Source: Hofstenia miamia (Eukaryota; Xenacoelomorpha; Acoela; Hofsteniidae). From it: a DNA stretch of 64,000 nt. The position numbers and the translations under genes were made by a program. The stretch spans positions 74,234 to 138,233 of the forward strand of contig CABFPE010000128.1 in the NCBI GenBank assembly GCA_900660155.1. The letters are read 5' to 3'. Of the stretch, positions 12,880-25,214 are shown in pieces; the first letter of the stretch is position 1; the number at the start of each line of letters is the position of its first letter. The notes beneath the pieces were generated by a model, which saw nothing but the letters and a program-made list of their open reading frames with translations, made no database searches and was not told the origin of the DNA.

Positions 12880-13736
12880 NTTAATTGTTTCATAATAAAT
12901 TCAATCATGTCTCCTGGATCTTGCAGTGTATATACGTAATCCAATGGCACATTTTCTAAGGAATTTCTAAAAGTTATTTCATCAAATTTTGCAAAACTGG
13001 GAGTGTAAATTCTCTTCCTCATGTTGTTGTGGAGAATTTCATTGCTAACAAATAAACATAAGTTATGGTCAGAGAATGAATTAAAGATGTAATTTCTGAA
13101 AACCATGGATTCAGTATTTGTTAAAAAGTAATCAATTAAGTTGTTTCCCCTTGTTACAACATCTTTATTTATTACATCGAATTGACATTCTTCATAGATA
13201 AAGTTTATGTAATTTGTCTCACTTTTGGAAAGATAGTTAATGTTGTAGTCTCCCTGCAGCAAAATCTCTTTGTTGAGAGAGGAAGCATTATGAACTTCTT
13301 GCACTTTGTATTCAATGAACTCATTGCAGAATTGCTTTTTAATTCAATAACTGATATTAATAAGAGCAGATAACTTACACTTTTTTTGAGTTTCTTAGTT
13401 CAACCCAAAGTGTTTCGAAACATGGATGGTTAAATTTTTACGCCTGATAGGGTTCATTAAGCTGGGTATTTAAAGCATTAATCCACCGCCTTTTGAGCCT
13501 CTGTGTTTACAAAAACTTGTGAAGTGAGATTTATTGAAATTAAACAAATCATTAGGAGTGTGGATGTTGAGCCAAGTTTCTGTGAAAGCAAATATTGTGT
13601 TACAATCAAGCATCAAATGCAATTCTTTCAATTCATATTGATGGGCTGGAATGCTCCGTGTATTCAAGTAGGCGATTTTAATATTGTTTCTAAAATTTTT
13701 TGATAGAGGTTTCATTTTACTGCTGTCCAAGATTTT

Positions 13737-13763
13737 GGGACCTGGATTTAAGTGAATATCACC
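13737..13763 (-). promoter_or_regulatory. 2A-like translational recoding motif in LINE
   Basis: Encodes GDIHLNPGP. The 2A consensus is DxExNPGP, where the ribosome skips the final Gly-Pro bond. CR1-type LINEs are known to carry GDIHPNPGP-like sequences near the start of ORF2. The conserved NPGP is present; Glu is replaced by His, a change that weakens or abolishes activity in viral 2As, so function is uncertain. Confidence 0.55.
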
Positions 13764-13984
13764 AGCCTGCAACAACATCAACTTTATGTGGAAAGATTTA
13801 ATTTTCCGAAAAACGAAGCGAAAAATCTTAGCAATTTCACTTATAAAAATGTGGCTTGTATTACTTAAACAAATATGCTTAAATTTATACACAGATTGTG
13901 AACTATAATCGTTTCCAATAATGCTATTTAAGCGAACGTTTTTGAAGCACGCACATAATAACAAAATAAAAGCACCTTTTAACC

Positions 13985-14880
13985 ATACTTTTAGCTATCT
14001 TAATTGAGTTTTTCTAAAAGATTTTCCAACAGCCGTTTTAAGTCATTTTTTGCTGTGCCATTAGTGCATATAGATGTTGTAGTACAAATGATTTATTAAG
14101 ATTGAACATAAGTACGGCAATTCATTATGACTTTCAATTTTGAGGTCGACATTTCGAAAGTGCTGGCAATTATTCGTTTGTTGGTTTCAAAATCATCGAA
14201 TCATTGGCAAATATCTGATCATTTTGATGTCCGATACAGTAACGCCAAGTTTTACGTGAACATGCTATAGCTTAGTTCTTTGAGCTAGATTATAAAAATG
14301 TCTTATACTAACATATACTGAAAACAAAATAGCCTTAATAAGATGAATCACTATAATTTTTTCATCAGTATAATTAGCATTTAATTCAATATATTGTGTG
14401 TATTGCTTGAAATGAATGGCATAAAATAAGAGTGGTTAGTATTTACCAACCAACGTTGAAGCAGGATTTGTTCACGTAGTAAAACTTCTAGATGTTAAAC
14501 AAATTTATAAATTTCCTGCAAACATGTTTCATTTATCTTTTCAAAAAATTTGAAAAATTGAACGTGAGGCTATATAAGACTAGAGGTTTTTAACAAAAAA
14601 AACGATTGAAATGTTCATAAAAATTTAATTAAATACACAAAAACGTCCTCAATAAATTATACACTTAACAAAACGCATATATTAGTTGTTATAATAATCC
14701 GAGTAAAATACATTGAATAATAGAAATTAATATATTAACATTTTTACCACAATTTATTTGAAAATTACACTTGCATGAATATACTTTTATATCCTGTTCA
14801 AGCCAACCTGAATGGGAAAATGATCCGGGGTAATCCATGAATAATAAGTCGTAAAATTGAAATAGTACAATAATGGTATA
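13985..14880. other. AT-rich intergenic stretch
   Basis: Lies between the 5' part of the CR1-like LINE and the 3' end of the next LINE. Only frames shorter than about 65 residues are present and none resembles a known protein. I see no clear repeat or RNA gene. Confidence 0.4.
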
Positions 14881-16990
14881 CAACCGATAATTGCTGGCTA
14901 GAGCAAAGGAAAACTGTCCTTTGCCAAAAGCCCAATACAGGCAACGTCTATGAAAACTATCAAGCTTATGCAGGATGGCATCCCCAGGAAACCATATCTG
15001 GCTAGGGTAAAGTAAAATACTGAGGACACATAACTATATAAACCTAGCCTTTACTGTCTGGCTAGTTTGAAATTGAACATTGTTCTTTATCATATGAAAC
15101 GCATTTCTAGCCTTTTGAAGCTGCGTCAAGGCGTGTAGCTTCCAACGCAAATTGGGGTCTATAATAACATCTAGGTCTTTAACGTGTTGAACGGAACAGT
15201 TTCATTGTTGATAACAAGCTAAAAAGATTGGTTGCAATAGAAAATGAGAAGTTGAGTCTTGGAAACATTCATAGCCATGCCGTTAGACTGATTCCAGAGT
15301 AAGAACCTTTGAATATCAGCCATTAGAAGGTCTTCGTTACTTCCAAGAGCTTTACAGTAATTGGCGTTGATGAAACTAGTCAGGCATATCGTTGATAAAC
15401 ATAAGGAAAAGCAAGGGACCTAAAATGCTCCCCTGAGGAACCCGCTTGTCACTGCAACCTTTGGTGAGATATTCTCATCAAGTACGACACATTGATAACG
15501 TTCAGATAAATAAGACTGGAAGAACTTAATGAACTGATCATCTAAACCGAAAACCCGCAGTTTATGCAATAACAATTCGCGGGGAACGCGATCAAAGGCC
15601 TTTAAGTAGTCAAAATAGTCACAAAAACAATCCTCGCTCTTGTCTAAGTGACTAAACACCTTGTCGAAGAAGAATAAAAGTTGGGTGACTGTTGAGCGAC
15701 TGTTCATAAACCCATGCTGTCTGGACGAGAGTTTGGCCAAAATCTTAGGATATAAGAAGTCGAAAATAATTTTCTCAAGGTCTAAGGAGGCGCGAGGTAA
15801 CAGACTTATTCCGCGATAATTCTTGAAGAGCTTTTTATCGCTAGATTTATTTATAGGCGTGATGAATGCAATTTTCCAGATCGAGGGAAAAGTAGTAGTA
15901 TTAGACAGAATGACCCCAAACAAAATATAGAAAATTGGAGCTGGTGTAACAGAAAGCACCGATTACTTTACCAGACAGACTATCAGCTGTTTGTGTCAGC
16001 AAAGAAGGCATAATAGCAACAATCTTAGTAATGTTTTCTGTAGTGAAGTGAACGTCTTCTAAGTGAATGCCGGGATCAGGGTAATGTGCATCTGGAACAC
16101 ACATCACCTGTGTTAAAATTGGATGCAAAAAACTTATTGAAACAAATACACTTATGATAGCCGCTAGTGGACTAAAAAATGACACCAGACATTGCGACAG
16201 GAAGCTTTGAATAATAAAGTGACTGCGAGCTATTACAACGTAATATGGTATGAAATCTATTGCAAAGATGGACGGAATGTGAGGAGAAATAAAATGGGAG
16301 AAACATACGCTTACGTCTTCGAGTAGGAAAACAGTTCATTGAAAACTTAAGATATCTTAGGAAATGCTACAGGGAGCTATTAACTGACTGATAGGGATTG
16401 ACATTAAATAAACTAAGATAATGTAAAAACTCAGCACATGAGGCGTCTGTAAAACGATGTATTGAATAATCGTGATTTGAAATGGCGATCCCACCAAAAC
16501 CAACATTAAAACGAATACCTATGTAATTAGAGTTAATACAGTTAACAACTGAAGCAAAGATTGTCCAAGACATTTCCTTTAGCATGCGTAGCTTCCATGA
16601 TACAAGCAGATAACCCATGAGCCTCAAAAACCTGGAGGTAATCATCTTCCCGTGCCACGTTGGAGCAAGCAAGATTCCAATCAACATTCGGCATGTTGAA
16701 ATCGCCAACAACATATACATTTGAAATTTGTGCGCCAGTATTTGCGTCTGTGAAGCAGGACATGCAATTGGCCAGAAATTGTTGAAGATCAGCTACCATC
16801 TGGTGGAGGATACAAGCAAAACATAAAGAAAGGAAGTCTGTAAAATGACCGCTCACCCGAAAGCTGAATTAGGAATGTAGTGAAGAGTGATATCATATTT
16901 CTAAGAGCAATAGCAACACTGCGTCAAGCACCCACCTGACGTTCAGCCCTAGTAATCAATGCTAAAAAGGAAATCCGAAGGCTCAATTTC
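14880..16990 (-). mobile_element. Jockey/CR1-like LINE, endonuclease and reverse transcriptase remnant
   Basis: Second - strand LINE. The endonuclease section (16542-16856) shows VYVVGDFNMPNVDWN. After a linker (16367-16720) with NCINSNYIGIRFNVGFGG, the reverse transcriptase at 15420-15959 reads WKIAFITPINKSSDKKLFKN, YRGISLLP, SSRQHGFMNSRSTVTQL, CFCDYFDYLKAFDRVPRELL and AVTSGFLRG. This last block resembles VTSGVPQGS and is followed, after a frame change, by remnants of GPLLFLIFIND. The 3' third, to about 14880, keeps the post-RT NLRWKLHALTQLQKA region only in shifted frames. Several frameshifts and stops make it inactive. It is not the same family as the 10-14 kb LINE, because the protein motifs differ throughout. 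Confidence 0.8.
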
Positions 16991-17394
16991 AACCACTCCG
17001 CTTCAAGGATAAGAAGTGTTCAGTAGTGAATAATTTTTTAGTAATTACGACATAAATGAAAACTTAATAAACGAAAATTTTAAGAAATTGGATAAAACAC
17101 TTCAACTCAAGTTTTAAGACTAAAATAAATTATAGTTGCGCTTCCAATATTTTAATGGAAGATCTTGCTACATTTAGTTCATAGAGCTTTCTATTTTACC
17201 TCTTTGAAGTTGTTCGTGTCAAACTTATACGTGTAGAACTTATTCCAGTAAAACATTTGATGCTTATAAATTACCACTTGATAGCATAACAAAAAATTGC
17301 TTCTCAGTTTAAAGCCGGTAGGTCTAAAAAACGAAAGGTACATTTGTAAACAAAATAGGGAGTTGTGACATGTTAGAAATAAGCATGTCAATAT
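16991..17394. other. AT-rich stretch with normal CpG content
   Basis: No gene recognised. It is useful as a comparison: CpG dinucleotides are frequent here (for example around 17214-17236, 17311 and 17331), in contrast to the block that begins about 200 bp further on. Confidence 0.4.
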
Positions 17395-18270
17395 CTAAGT
17401 TCTTGTCAATCAAAAATTTAAGTTCGTAAGATTTATGTTCGTAAAATTGTTCGTATAATATAAATTCTTGAAATGTATGCTCGTAAAATGTTTTGTAGAA
17501 TTTAAGTTTGTATATTAAATTACATTTAGTTTTAGCGGGAGAAAATCCTTCTAGTAATATATTTTACATTTTTCATATTTAATTGTTGAGTTGCATGCCT
17601 TTATTTTTTTATGAAGTAGTTATTTAAATTCAATGCCACTTTGCATGTCTTCCTCTTAATTTTATATTTAAATCTACTAGCTATGTAAAGTTGTGTTTAG
17701 ATTATGAATTTTGGTGTTGACTTTATGTGTTTTTTCTTTGGTCTATATTATCCATCCTAGTGTGTATTTTGAAGAACCTTATTATGGTTATTCATTGCTG
17801 TATGCTTTGGCCTAAATATATAGCCATATTAAAAGGTAGGCCTTTTTACTTCATTATTAAATATAAATTATCCAAGCATAAACAGGAAACATTTGTTATG
17901 AGCAAACACAAATGCTATTTCTATTCTACATTCACATGCATTCTGAGGAACATACAATTTTCAATACAGCACATGTCTTAGATATAAGTAATATACTTAA
18001 AACATTTTGAGACATGCTCATTATGAAAATCTCTCAACTAGTTATTGAAGTATTAACAGGAACAACTAGAATATACCAAAAATGTGCAAACAACATGCAT
18101 TATAAAAATTACAAACATAATTGTACAAATAACTTTACAAACTTACAGCTTAAGAATATAAATTGTATGAATAACTTTACAAACTTATATTTTACAAACA
18201 TATATTTGTGAACAGATATTATGAACAAGCATTTACAAACATATATTATACAAACATATATATAGTATGA
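17395..18270. repeat. Possible element with clustered inverted GTTCGTA/GTTTGTA motifs at both ends
   Basis: 17395-17515 has several short units of the form GTTCGTAA or CTCGTAAA. The complement of 18105-18265 has the same kind of units as GTTTGTAA and GTTCATAA. The two clusters face each other and enclose about 590 bp, as expected for subterminal repeats of a non-autonomous transposon. No precise termini or target duplication were found. The right-hand units lack CpG while the left-hand ones keep it. Confidence 0.35.
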
Positions 18271-21200
18271 AATTAGGCAACATTCCCATAATTTCATCTG
18301 AATTATCAACTAAATTACTAGCAATTATTGAAGTGTCAAGTTATGTTTCAGTTATGTTTAATATTAACCATTTTAATCATTTATAACTTATTCATTATGC
18401 ATTTGATTTTATTTTCTATTAATTTTATTGTTTTTACAAAGACTAGTTGTTTCATGTTAATACATAGTAGGCTAAAAAAATATGAAAAGGAGCAATTTTT
18501 CATTTTTGCTTTGCATATGTTATTTTTTTGGAAGTTCTACTCATTTTTTGTGCTTACCACCTTATCATATTTCATGACATAAATTGTCATTTGTGTGACT
18601 GACAATAAGAATTTTCATCATATGTTAACAAAATGATCATTTGCTTTTACAATGAAAATGTAATATGGTTAATAAATTGTACAATCACAGGGGAGCTCTG
18701 GCTACTCTAGCAGTACTGGGTAACCCAAGAGTTTAGATCAAAGGTTGCAAAATCTACCATAGCAGAGAGTGACCCACATTCCAACAAAACAGTTACATTG
18801 GTGGTGCACTGATTTTCCTAACAAACAAAGAAATTCCATTCCAAAAAGAACTCCAGCAGTGACCAACTCACACAGCATCATGCTGAAGCCAAACCTTTGA
18901 AGACATCCTTTCTCACCAAGGTGCTAATTGTGTGTCTCAAGTTGTAATTTCTAGCTCAATAAACAATTTATCTCAGAGTTCTCTTATCTCAGGTCATGTT
19001 AATAAACAATAAATAACAGGCACATAGTTGCTGTGCATTCATATTTGCCAACAGCATAGTATATTTGCAAGGTGTTAAATTAAGTGCATGTACAAACAGA
19101 TCAAATAAAAGATGTTATTCCCTAAACATAGCCTTAACCTAAAGCAGCCATGATTTGGGCTATCATTGTTAAAGAGGTATTTGTTGCCCTAGACCCAGTG
19201 CAGTTTCCTCCTGAATTGTTGACAGATCTTACAAAACAGTTATCATTAACAAAATCTTTGATCAATGAAATCTAAAGGGGGTTAATAAATAAATAATTGC
19301 AAATATCAAATGCAGTAGAAGGAAGCTGAATTTATTATGTGCTTTGCTACATTAACTCAGATATTTATTACAAAAATCTGTAACTTATTACCTGACTTGT
19401 TTACAATTTCAAAGCACAGTTTCCCTCACAAAGAAATTGATACAAATAAGGTAGCAGCAAATCAAAAGAATCAAAATGTCAAAAAGACATAACACTATTC
19501 CAGAGTGCAAAAATAATATAAATAAGGCCCCAAGTGACTCTAAGAAATAATGATTCTGTTTAAAATATTTTATAGCATTAATGGATCAAAATGAGCCAAA
19601 ATGAATTATTTTGAAGTTTTAACAGCAGCATATCAACTGATATTCAATGTTAGATGTGCATCAAAATTTCAATTTTTAGAATAATGCATAGCTCATAATG
19701 TGATGTTATAAAATTGAAACCAATCCCAATAGGGAGGGTTCAAGTTAGGCAATTATTTGGTTATGTGGTACACATGGGTGATTGTAAAACAAAAATCCAC
19801 TTAAGCTGAGAAAAACAGGAAAATGAGTTTCAATGTTAGCAATACCAAGAAATATTTTAATATATTAAAACTATTTACTTGATAACATTTAGATATATTT
19901 TTAAATTTTGTTCTTTTGAACATTGAATAAACATATATTTTTAGCTCTTAGTGAAATATGATTTAATCCTACAATACTCATAATATATTTTTCATATGAA
20001 CATAATTTTTTGGCAACAGTCTTTTCAATTACAATCAAAGAATTTGATTATACTTTAATAATATATTTGATTTAAATAACACTTTTTAAAGCTCAAGTTA
20101 AGTTTCATTTTACTATAATATTTTTTCAATGTATTAGCATCATATTTGTTGGAATTATATTGGTAGTGCTAATATGCATTTACAACATCAATTTCAAATT
20201 TCAAATAATCAATTTCAAATTCAAAATAATTTTTTTAAATATAGTCTCATATTGAATTTATTTAATCTACAAAGTCTCTTTTCAAAGTTTACTATGCTTT
20301 GATTAATTGAAGTAGATAGAGAATAATTCAGATGTACTGTTTGAAACAACAACTACAAATTAATCTGCAACTAATTTTTAATAGAAAAATTTTCTGTTGA
20401 ACTAAGGCCTATTGTAATATCTCCTGTTTATGCAGGGGATCCCTAATTACACATATTTACCTATTCTTAGGGAACATACTAGTACTGATGAATTTAGGTA
20501 ACAGCCATTTGACACTTCCATTTCTGACTTCACTTCAACAATACATGGCCTCCCAGCTGATACTAAATGACTACTTGATGTTTACTGTTAATGTTGTATA
20601 AGATTTGAAACAAAGCTTCAATAGTGTTACTGTTTCCTTTTGCAAGTCTTAATTTTCAGTTCATCTCACCATTAGGATTGTTATAGTGCTTCACTGAATG
20701 TATATATAACACAAATACAAAACCCTAGTTGCATTTTTAGCTTCTTTATCCTCAAACAGCTCTTTGCTTTGTATATGTAATGAAAACAAATGTCAACTCA
20801 ATAATTAATTTTCATCTATCTGCATCTGTATTCTCATTTGAAGTGAAACCAAGCAAGGCATGCTTGCAGATTAGTCACCTCTACCAAAGCCTTAAGGCAC
20901 TAAGTTTGATTTATAAACATAATTAAGCTAAATAAATAACAAAAACAAAATTACCTGACAGTAGTATGTTGATTAGCACTATTCAATAGAATCTCCAAGC
21001 TAATATATAATTTATATCAAATTCAAGTCTTTCATTTTTCCTGCATCTTTTACAATTGGTCAAAAGCAGCTTTTTTCATAATTACAATTGGTCAAATTAT
21101 TAATATCATAAACTATAATGAATTCCAAAGTAATAGGCACTACACCAATCCAATGCTTGTCAAACAGCCAGATGCTTAAATATTTAAAAATAGACTGAAG

Positions 21201-24173
21201 ACAAAGCAGATATTGATAATATTACACAATAAATTATTGTGATACTACACTATTTTTGTGTAGGTATGGCAAATTATTTGAATCATAAATATACAATCAT
21301 TCATAAGCTTTTATTTGAAGCAAAATTGTTGCTCATATTCAAACATGTTTACAAAAGGAAAATTCATTGCTTTGAAAAAGTTGTTTATTTACAAAATATA
21401 AACATAAGAATTATTTTAACAAAAATTATTCTAAATTGGAAATTGATTAGTTAGAAATTGATTTTGTAAAGGTATAGATGACATTTGTAAAGGATCAAAT
21501 ATATTTGGCAGTGGTGGTGTAGTGTTGAAAATTGTTTTAAAAGAATTGGTTCTTTATCACTTCCCCAAATAGTTTCCCCAGATCTGATGCCATCAAAACT
21601 AAAGACTATTACACACACTATATCAATGAAATTGTAATTATGTATTTGAATGAATAAATGTATTTGCTTATACTATATTTTGATTAGCTTGTTATTTAGA
21701 TTTGATCATTAAAATCCACAATTGCAACTAAATGATTGTAATAAAGTGTTATGATTATAAACATTGACAATCTTTGTTTGCATTTAAAAAGTATTTAAAT
21801 TCTGCTTATATGTAAATAGAAATTGAAGGATTTGTCTTAATATACACTTTTGCATTTTGTACAGTTCTTGTGCATGTAGCTAATTCTTGACCATTCATCT
21901 GTGAATTAATCTGCTAATTTCCTTATTGTATTTCTGATAGATTTCACAATCAAATATTTTTTTCCTTGTAGCAGTCATTGAAAGTTGGCATATAATTTTG
22001 AAATTTTTCAAATATCATTATTTTGCTGTAAAATTAGTTTTAGCTTGGTAACACTGAGTGGAAGTCAGCTTCTTCATAGCACCCTTTGTCTTTGAACTGT
22101 AAATATTTGAGTATGCTACTCAAGGGGACTAGGAATTTGGAAAATCATTATTGCCAAATTCAATATTAAAGAAATTTGCTAATATGTATCAGATGTCTTC
22201 TGCAAAATATACCAAACTCTTTGTATGCAAAATATTAAGTGCAGTTCAATATGCATTTCACACAGGATTTCAACCTGTAATTTTTGATTTTTAAAACAAG
22301 TGGTAGCTTACAACACAAATTTGTAAAATAATTTGAAAAATTTAGGACCATATTATTAAAACTACTAAATATAAAACTATATTAAATTAGCACAAATCCT
22401 TAAATTTCTGTTTAGATTTAAGCAGAGTTTAAGAGGACTGCTAATTTTTTTATTAAATGCAAGCATGGAGTGTCCATGTTTATAAATATAGCACATTAAT
22501 AACCATATAACATATATATTAACAATAGAATTATTACTTTAAATGTATATATATATATATATATATATACAATTTCATTGAAATAGTGTCTTTAACAGTC
22601 TTTAACTATTGATGATATCAGACTTGCAAACCTTCCTGTATATACCCTTTGAAATATTCAAGTTCTATAAAAGTGCAGAATCTCTCAGGTTAATATGATT
22701 ATTAAAGTTTTATAGATGCTTAGTTTCTAAAAACTTAACAAAAAGTAATAGTTTATGATGGGTAGAATAATGAAATAAAACTATTTGAAGCAAAATACTA
22801 AAAGTTCTTTTTACATTTCAATTTCTCCTTTAATATAATATTTATTACATTGTAATCAATAGTGTTACACATTGAAATAGTTGATAAAAAGAGAATATCA
22901 AAAGCATGAATCATGAATGGATCTCAGTGTTAGTGAAGCAATGTGGAATTGAGGAAAATAAAAAACTTGTAAAACAGATAGGATAAAAAATAGAATATAA
23001 TCATGAATCAAAATTTGAAAGATATTTGCAAAGTTCCAATTGAAAAAATAATCAGTAGTAACAATCCTAGTAAAGTATTTGAAATTGATTTATCATATAA
23101 TTTTGATCACACAGTAGTTGTTAGCTGGAAAATCTCATCAAAGGTAGAATTTCTGCAAAAATGTTCAAATTTCTTATGATCTAATTGGCTGCATTTTGAA
23201 ATCTTCATATATTTTGGTTAGGGCCATTATGTTAAAGATCAACTCTCTTAAGTAAAACTATCCACCATTACAAATCAAAAAACATCTGTCTGCAAAGGCT
23301 GTGATTGCTATTTGTGATGTTATTTATAATTTTTTATGCTTTACTTAATACATTTATCACATCTCATGATGGTCATTTTTAACTCACATTGTAAGATAAT
23401 GAAAATATTGCCTTTTTTCTTTCTCATAATTTATATTTTAGCATTGTATTTCAATAACTTAATAGCTATAGCTTTCAAATCATAAGCAATTTCAGCAAAT
23501 TGTATTTTAATTCATATTATAATTACAATATACTTGACTGAATATTGTGAGGAAACCCTATTTTTGTGGCCATATCTATAAGTAGTTCTTGCTTTTTTTT
23601 ACAGAATAACACACCCAAATCAGTCAAATTTACATTTTAGAATTCCACACAGTTGTACTCTATGGAAACCTATTTAATACCTTCCAGTTATTCCTACTAA
23701 TAAGACCTTGCAAGAGATAGTTTACTTTTAGGAAATAACTAATTTAAGCAAGTGGCATCTTTAGGTGTCTGTTGACAATAAATTGATAATTACAGTATTA
23801 GATGTTTGTGGGTCAAATGTTAAACAAGTATGATATTGAGATAATAGATAGCCAATTAGCAATAGATGAAAGTAGTATGGCACTATTAGTTAGCCAATTA
23901 CCACATTGTGCATTTATTCAATTCTTCCATGCTTTTATCATGAATCATTTTAACTACACAAGTATATTATTTACAGACATAAACAGTGTACTTTAGAAAA
24001 ATCTTGCCTGCATATGCAAGCTTAAAGAAAATGCTTAAAGGAATTATTATTATCACTGTATGTTTTAAAAGTTATTAGAAACTTACTGGAGAAAATCTCA
24101 GATATTGTTTTGATTCTTAATGCTTTTTTGCAATATTATCTCTAGTTAGTTTTACAGATATTTCTTTTAAAAA
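17538..24173. other. 6.6-kb block without any CpG dinucleotide
   Basis: Reading line by line, I found no CG between the one at 17536-17537 and the one at 24174-24175, while TG and CA are abundant. Flanking DNA of similar base composition has CpG every few tens of bases. No protein-coding frame above 84 residues occurs and none is recognisable. The block is mostly AT-rich with a TA microsatellite (about 22547-22569) and two slightly GC-richer patches (18690-18960 and 20430-20530). The right edge falls within about 80 bp of the start of an R24 repeat copy. Complete decay of methylated CpG to TpG/CpA is the simplest reading, but a foreign or contaminant origin is not excluded. Confidence 0.85.
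18690..18960. other. GC-richer patch in the CpG-free block, possible SINE or dead exon
   Basis: About 270 bp stand out from the AT-rich surroundings by higher G+C (for example GGGGAGCTCTGGCTACTC). There is a loose resemblance to a Pol III B box at AAAGGTTGCAAAATC, but a decayed CpG would be needed to reach the consensus, and no A box is convincing. No open frame spans it. Confidence 0.2.
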
Positions 24174-25135
24174 CGTAATCAATTTTATTTTAATGATTTG
24201 CTGGGAATTTGCTGTCTGATGTTAAATTAATTATATACTTTATCATAAATAGAAACGTCGTTTGTTTGTTAATACACATTTTTAATTGAATTTGTTTATA
24301 CTTTTAATTGTCATGTGTTTTATACTGTAATCTATCACTTCATTTGACTTGTTTTAATTTCTGTTTTTATTGTACTAATTGACTGTTTTAGCGTCATCAA
24401 CTAACATTATTAAAACAAGAACCTCTATCCTGGAATATTCCTGTGTGTCTTTCTCCACCATCCATTTTGAAGTCATGATGAATATTATCATTGTTCATTG
24501 AACTGTAGACGAAATTCGCTATATGAACTTCATCATTTAGTAGTGCATTTTATATTTTCTCTGTAAATAAATTTATTACTTATAAATGTTCGTTTTCTCT
24601 GTATAGTGAGAGTATGCGTCTGTGGAAGCATGTATTTATATTTTAAAAATTATTTTTACTTCGAAATATTTATCCATTTGAAAAAAGTTTTTATTTTGCA
24701 ATTGACATATGTGTTGCCTGTGAAACATGTATTTATTTTTCTCAATGTTAAAAAATGTTTTTGCTTGAAAATAATTGTTAGTTACAACTTTTACCGAAAA
24801 AATAGAAATAAAATATAATTCCGAAAAACGTAATTTTTTTGCATATAGAATTTCACTGGTATGTAAAAATTATCTATGTAATATAAATAGAAAAATTTTT
24901 ACATGTTGAACAATAGATTGCAACAATTCTAATCTCATGGAATTTTCAAAAATTCCTCAACCTCTATGTGTACAAAAAAATTGGTTACATTTAAACAATA
25001 GACTGCAAACAAATGTGTTTGCCAATAAAAACCAATATGTTCCAATGACGTCAGAGATATACAGACGGCCAAAGTACACAATTACATCATAGCCAAGACA
25101 GACATGCCTGCCAATGTCAAAAGGTCGAATATCAA
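24095..25135 (+). repeat. Dispersed repeat R24, copy 1
   Basis: About 1 kb that matches parts of the inner palindrome: forward to 53.93-55.0 kb and reverse-complement to about 48.5-50.2 kb. Landmarks are an AAACGTAATCAATTTTATTT stretch, AGAAACGTCGTTTGTTTG, and an end segment with CAATGACGTCAGAGATA. It is the copy most different from the others and lacks their 25-bp palindromic insertion, so it shows the empty site. No coding capacity is seen. The element class is unknown. Confidence 0.75.
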
Positions 25136-25214
25136 CGGGGTCTCGCGCACTTCAACCTACTTATAGCATACATTGAGAAATAGAATCGAAAAAATGTGAC
25201 ACAAAATGACTGTT

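Larger units (their letters stand above)
10200..13984 (-). mobile_element. CR1-like LINE with 2A-like motif, endonuclease and reverse transcriptase (assembly-scrambled)
   Basis: Non-LTR retrotransposon on the - strand. The 5' coding part (13470-13964) has a 2A-like GDIHLNPGP, then the start of an apurinic endonuclease (IKIAYLNTRSI, FTETWLN, GGGLML). The endonuclease continues at 12876-13304 (LLQGDYNI, NSFSDHN). Reverse transcriptase occupies 11294-11962 (ITKKGDHTDC, CSNQFGFRQGLGTIDT, VALLDLSKAFES) and 10751-11245 (NKGVPQGTVLGPLLFNLYIN, QCADDICAI in place of YADD, VKYLGVEIDQ). The 3' part is at about 10.2-10.7 kb. Segments near the N positions 10291, 12338 and 12880 are duplicated contig ends, so the order here is not the true order. 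The true element is probably 13984-12881 followed by 12186-10200. Short frameshifts remain, so the copy is probably dead. Confidence 0.85.

Noticed and set aside
18014-18582. AT-rich frames of 60-85 residues with a membrane-like look
   Set aside because: They arise from T-rich, low-complexity sequence in the CpG-free block, without any recognisable motif or codon pattern.
18720-18760. Pol III promoter (SINE) in the CpG-free block
   Set aside because: Only a loose B-box resemblance; no A box at the right distance and no terminal A-rich tail or target duplication.
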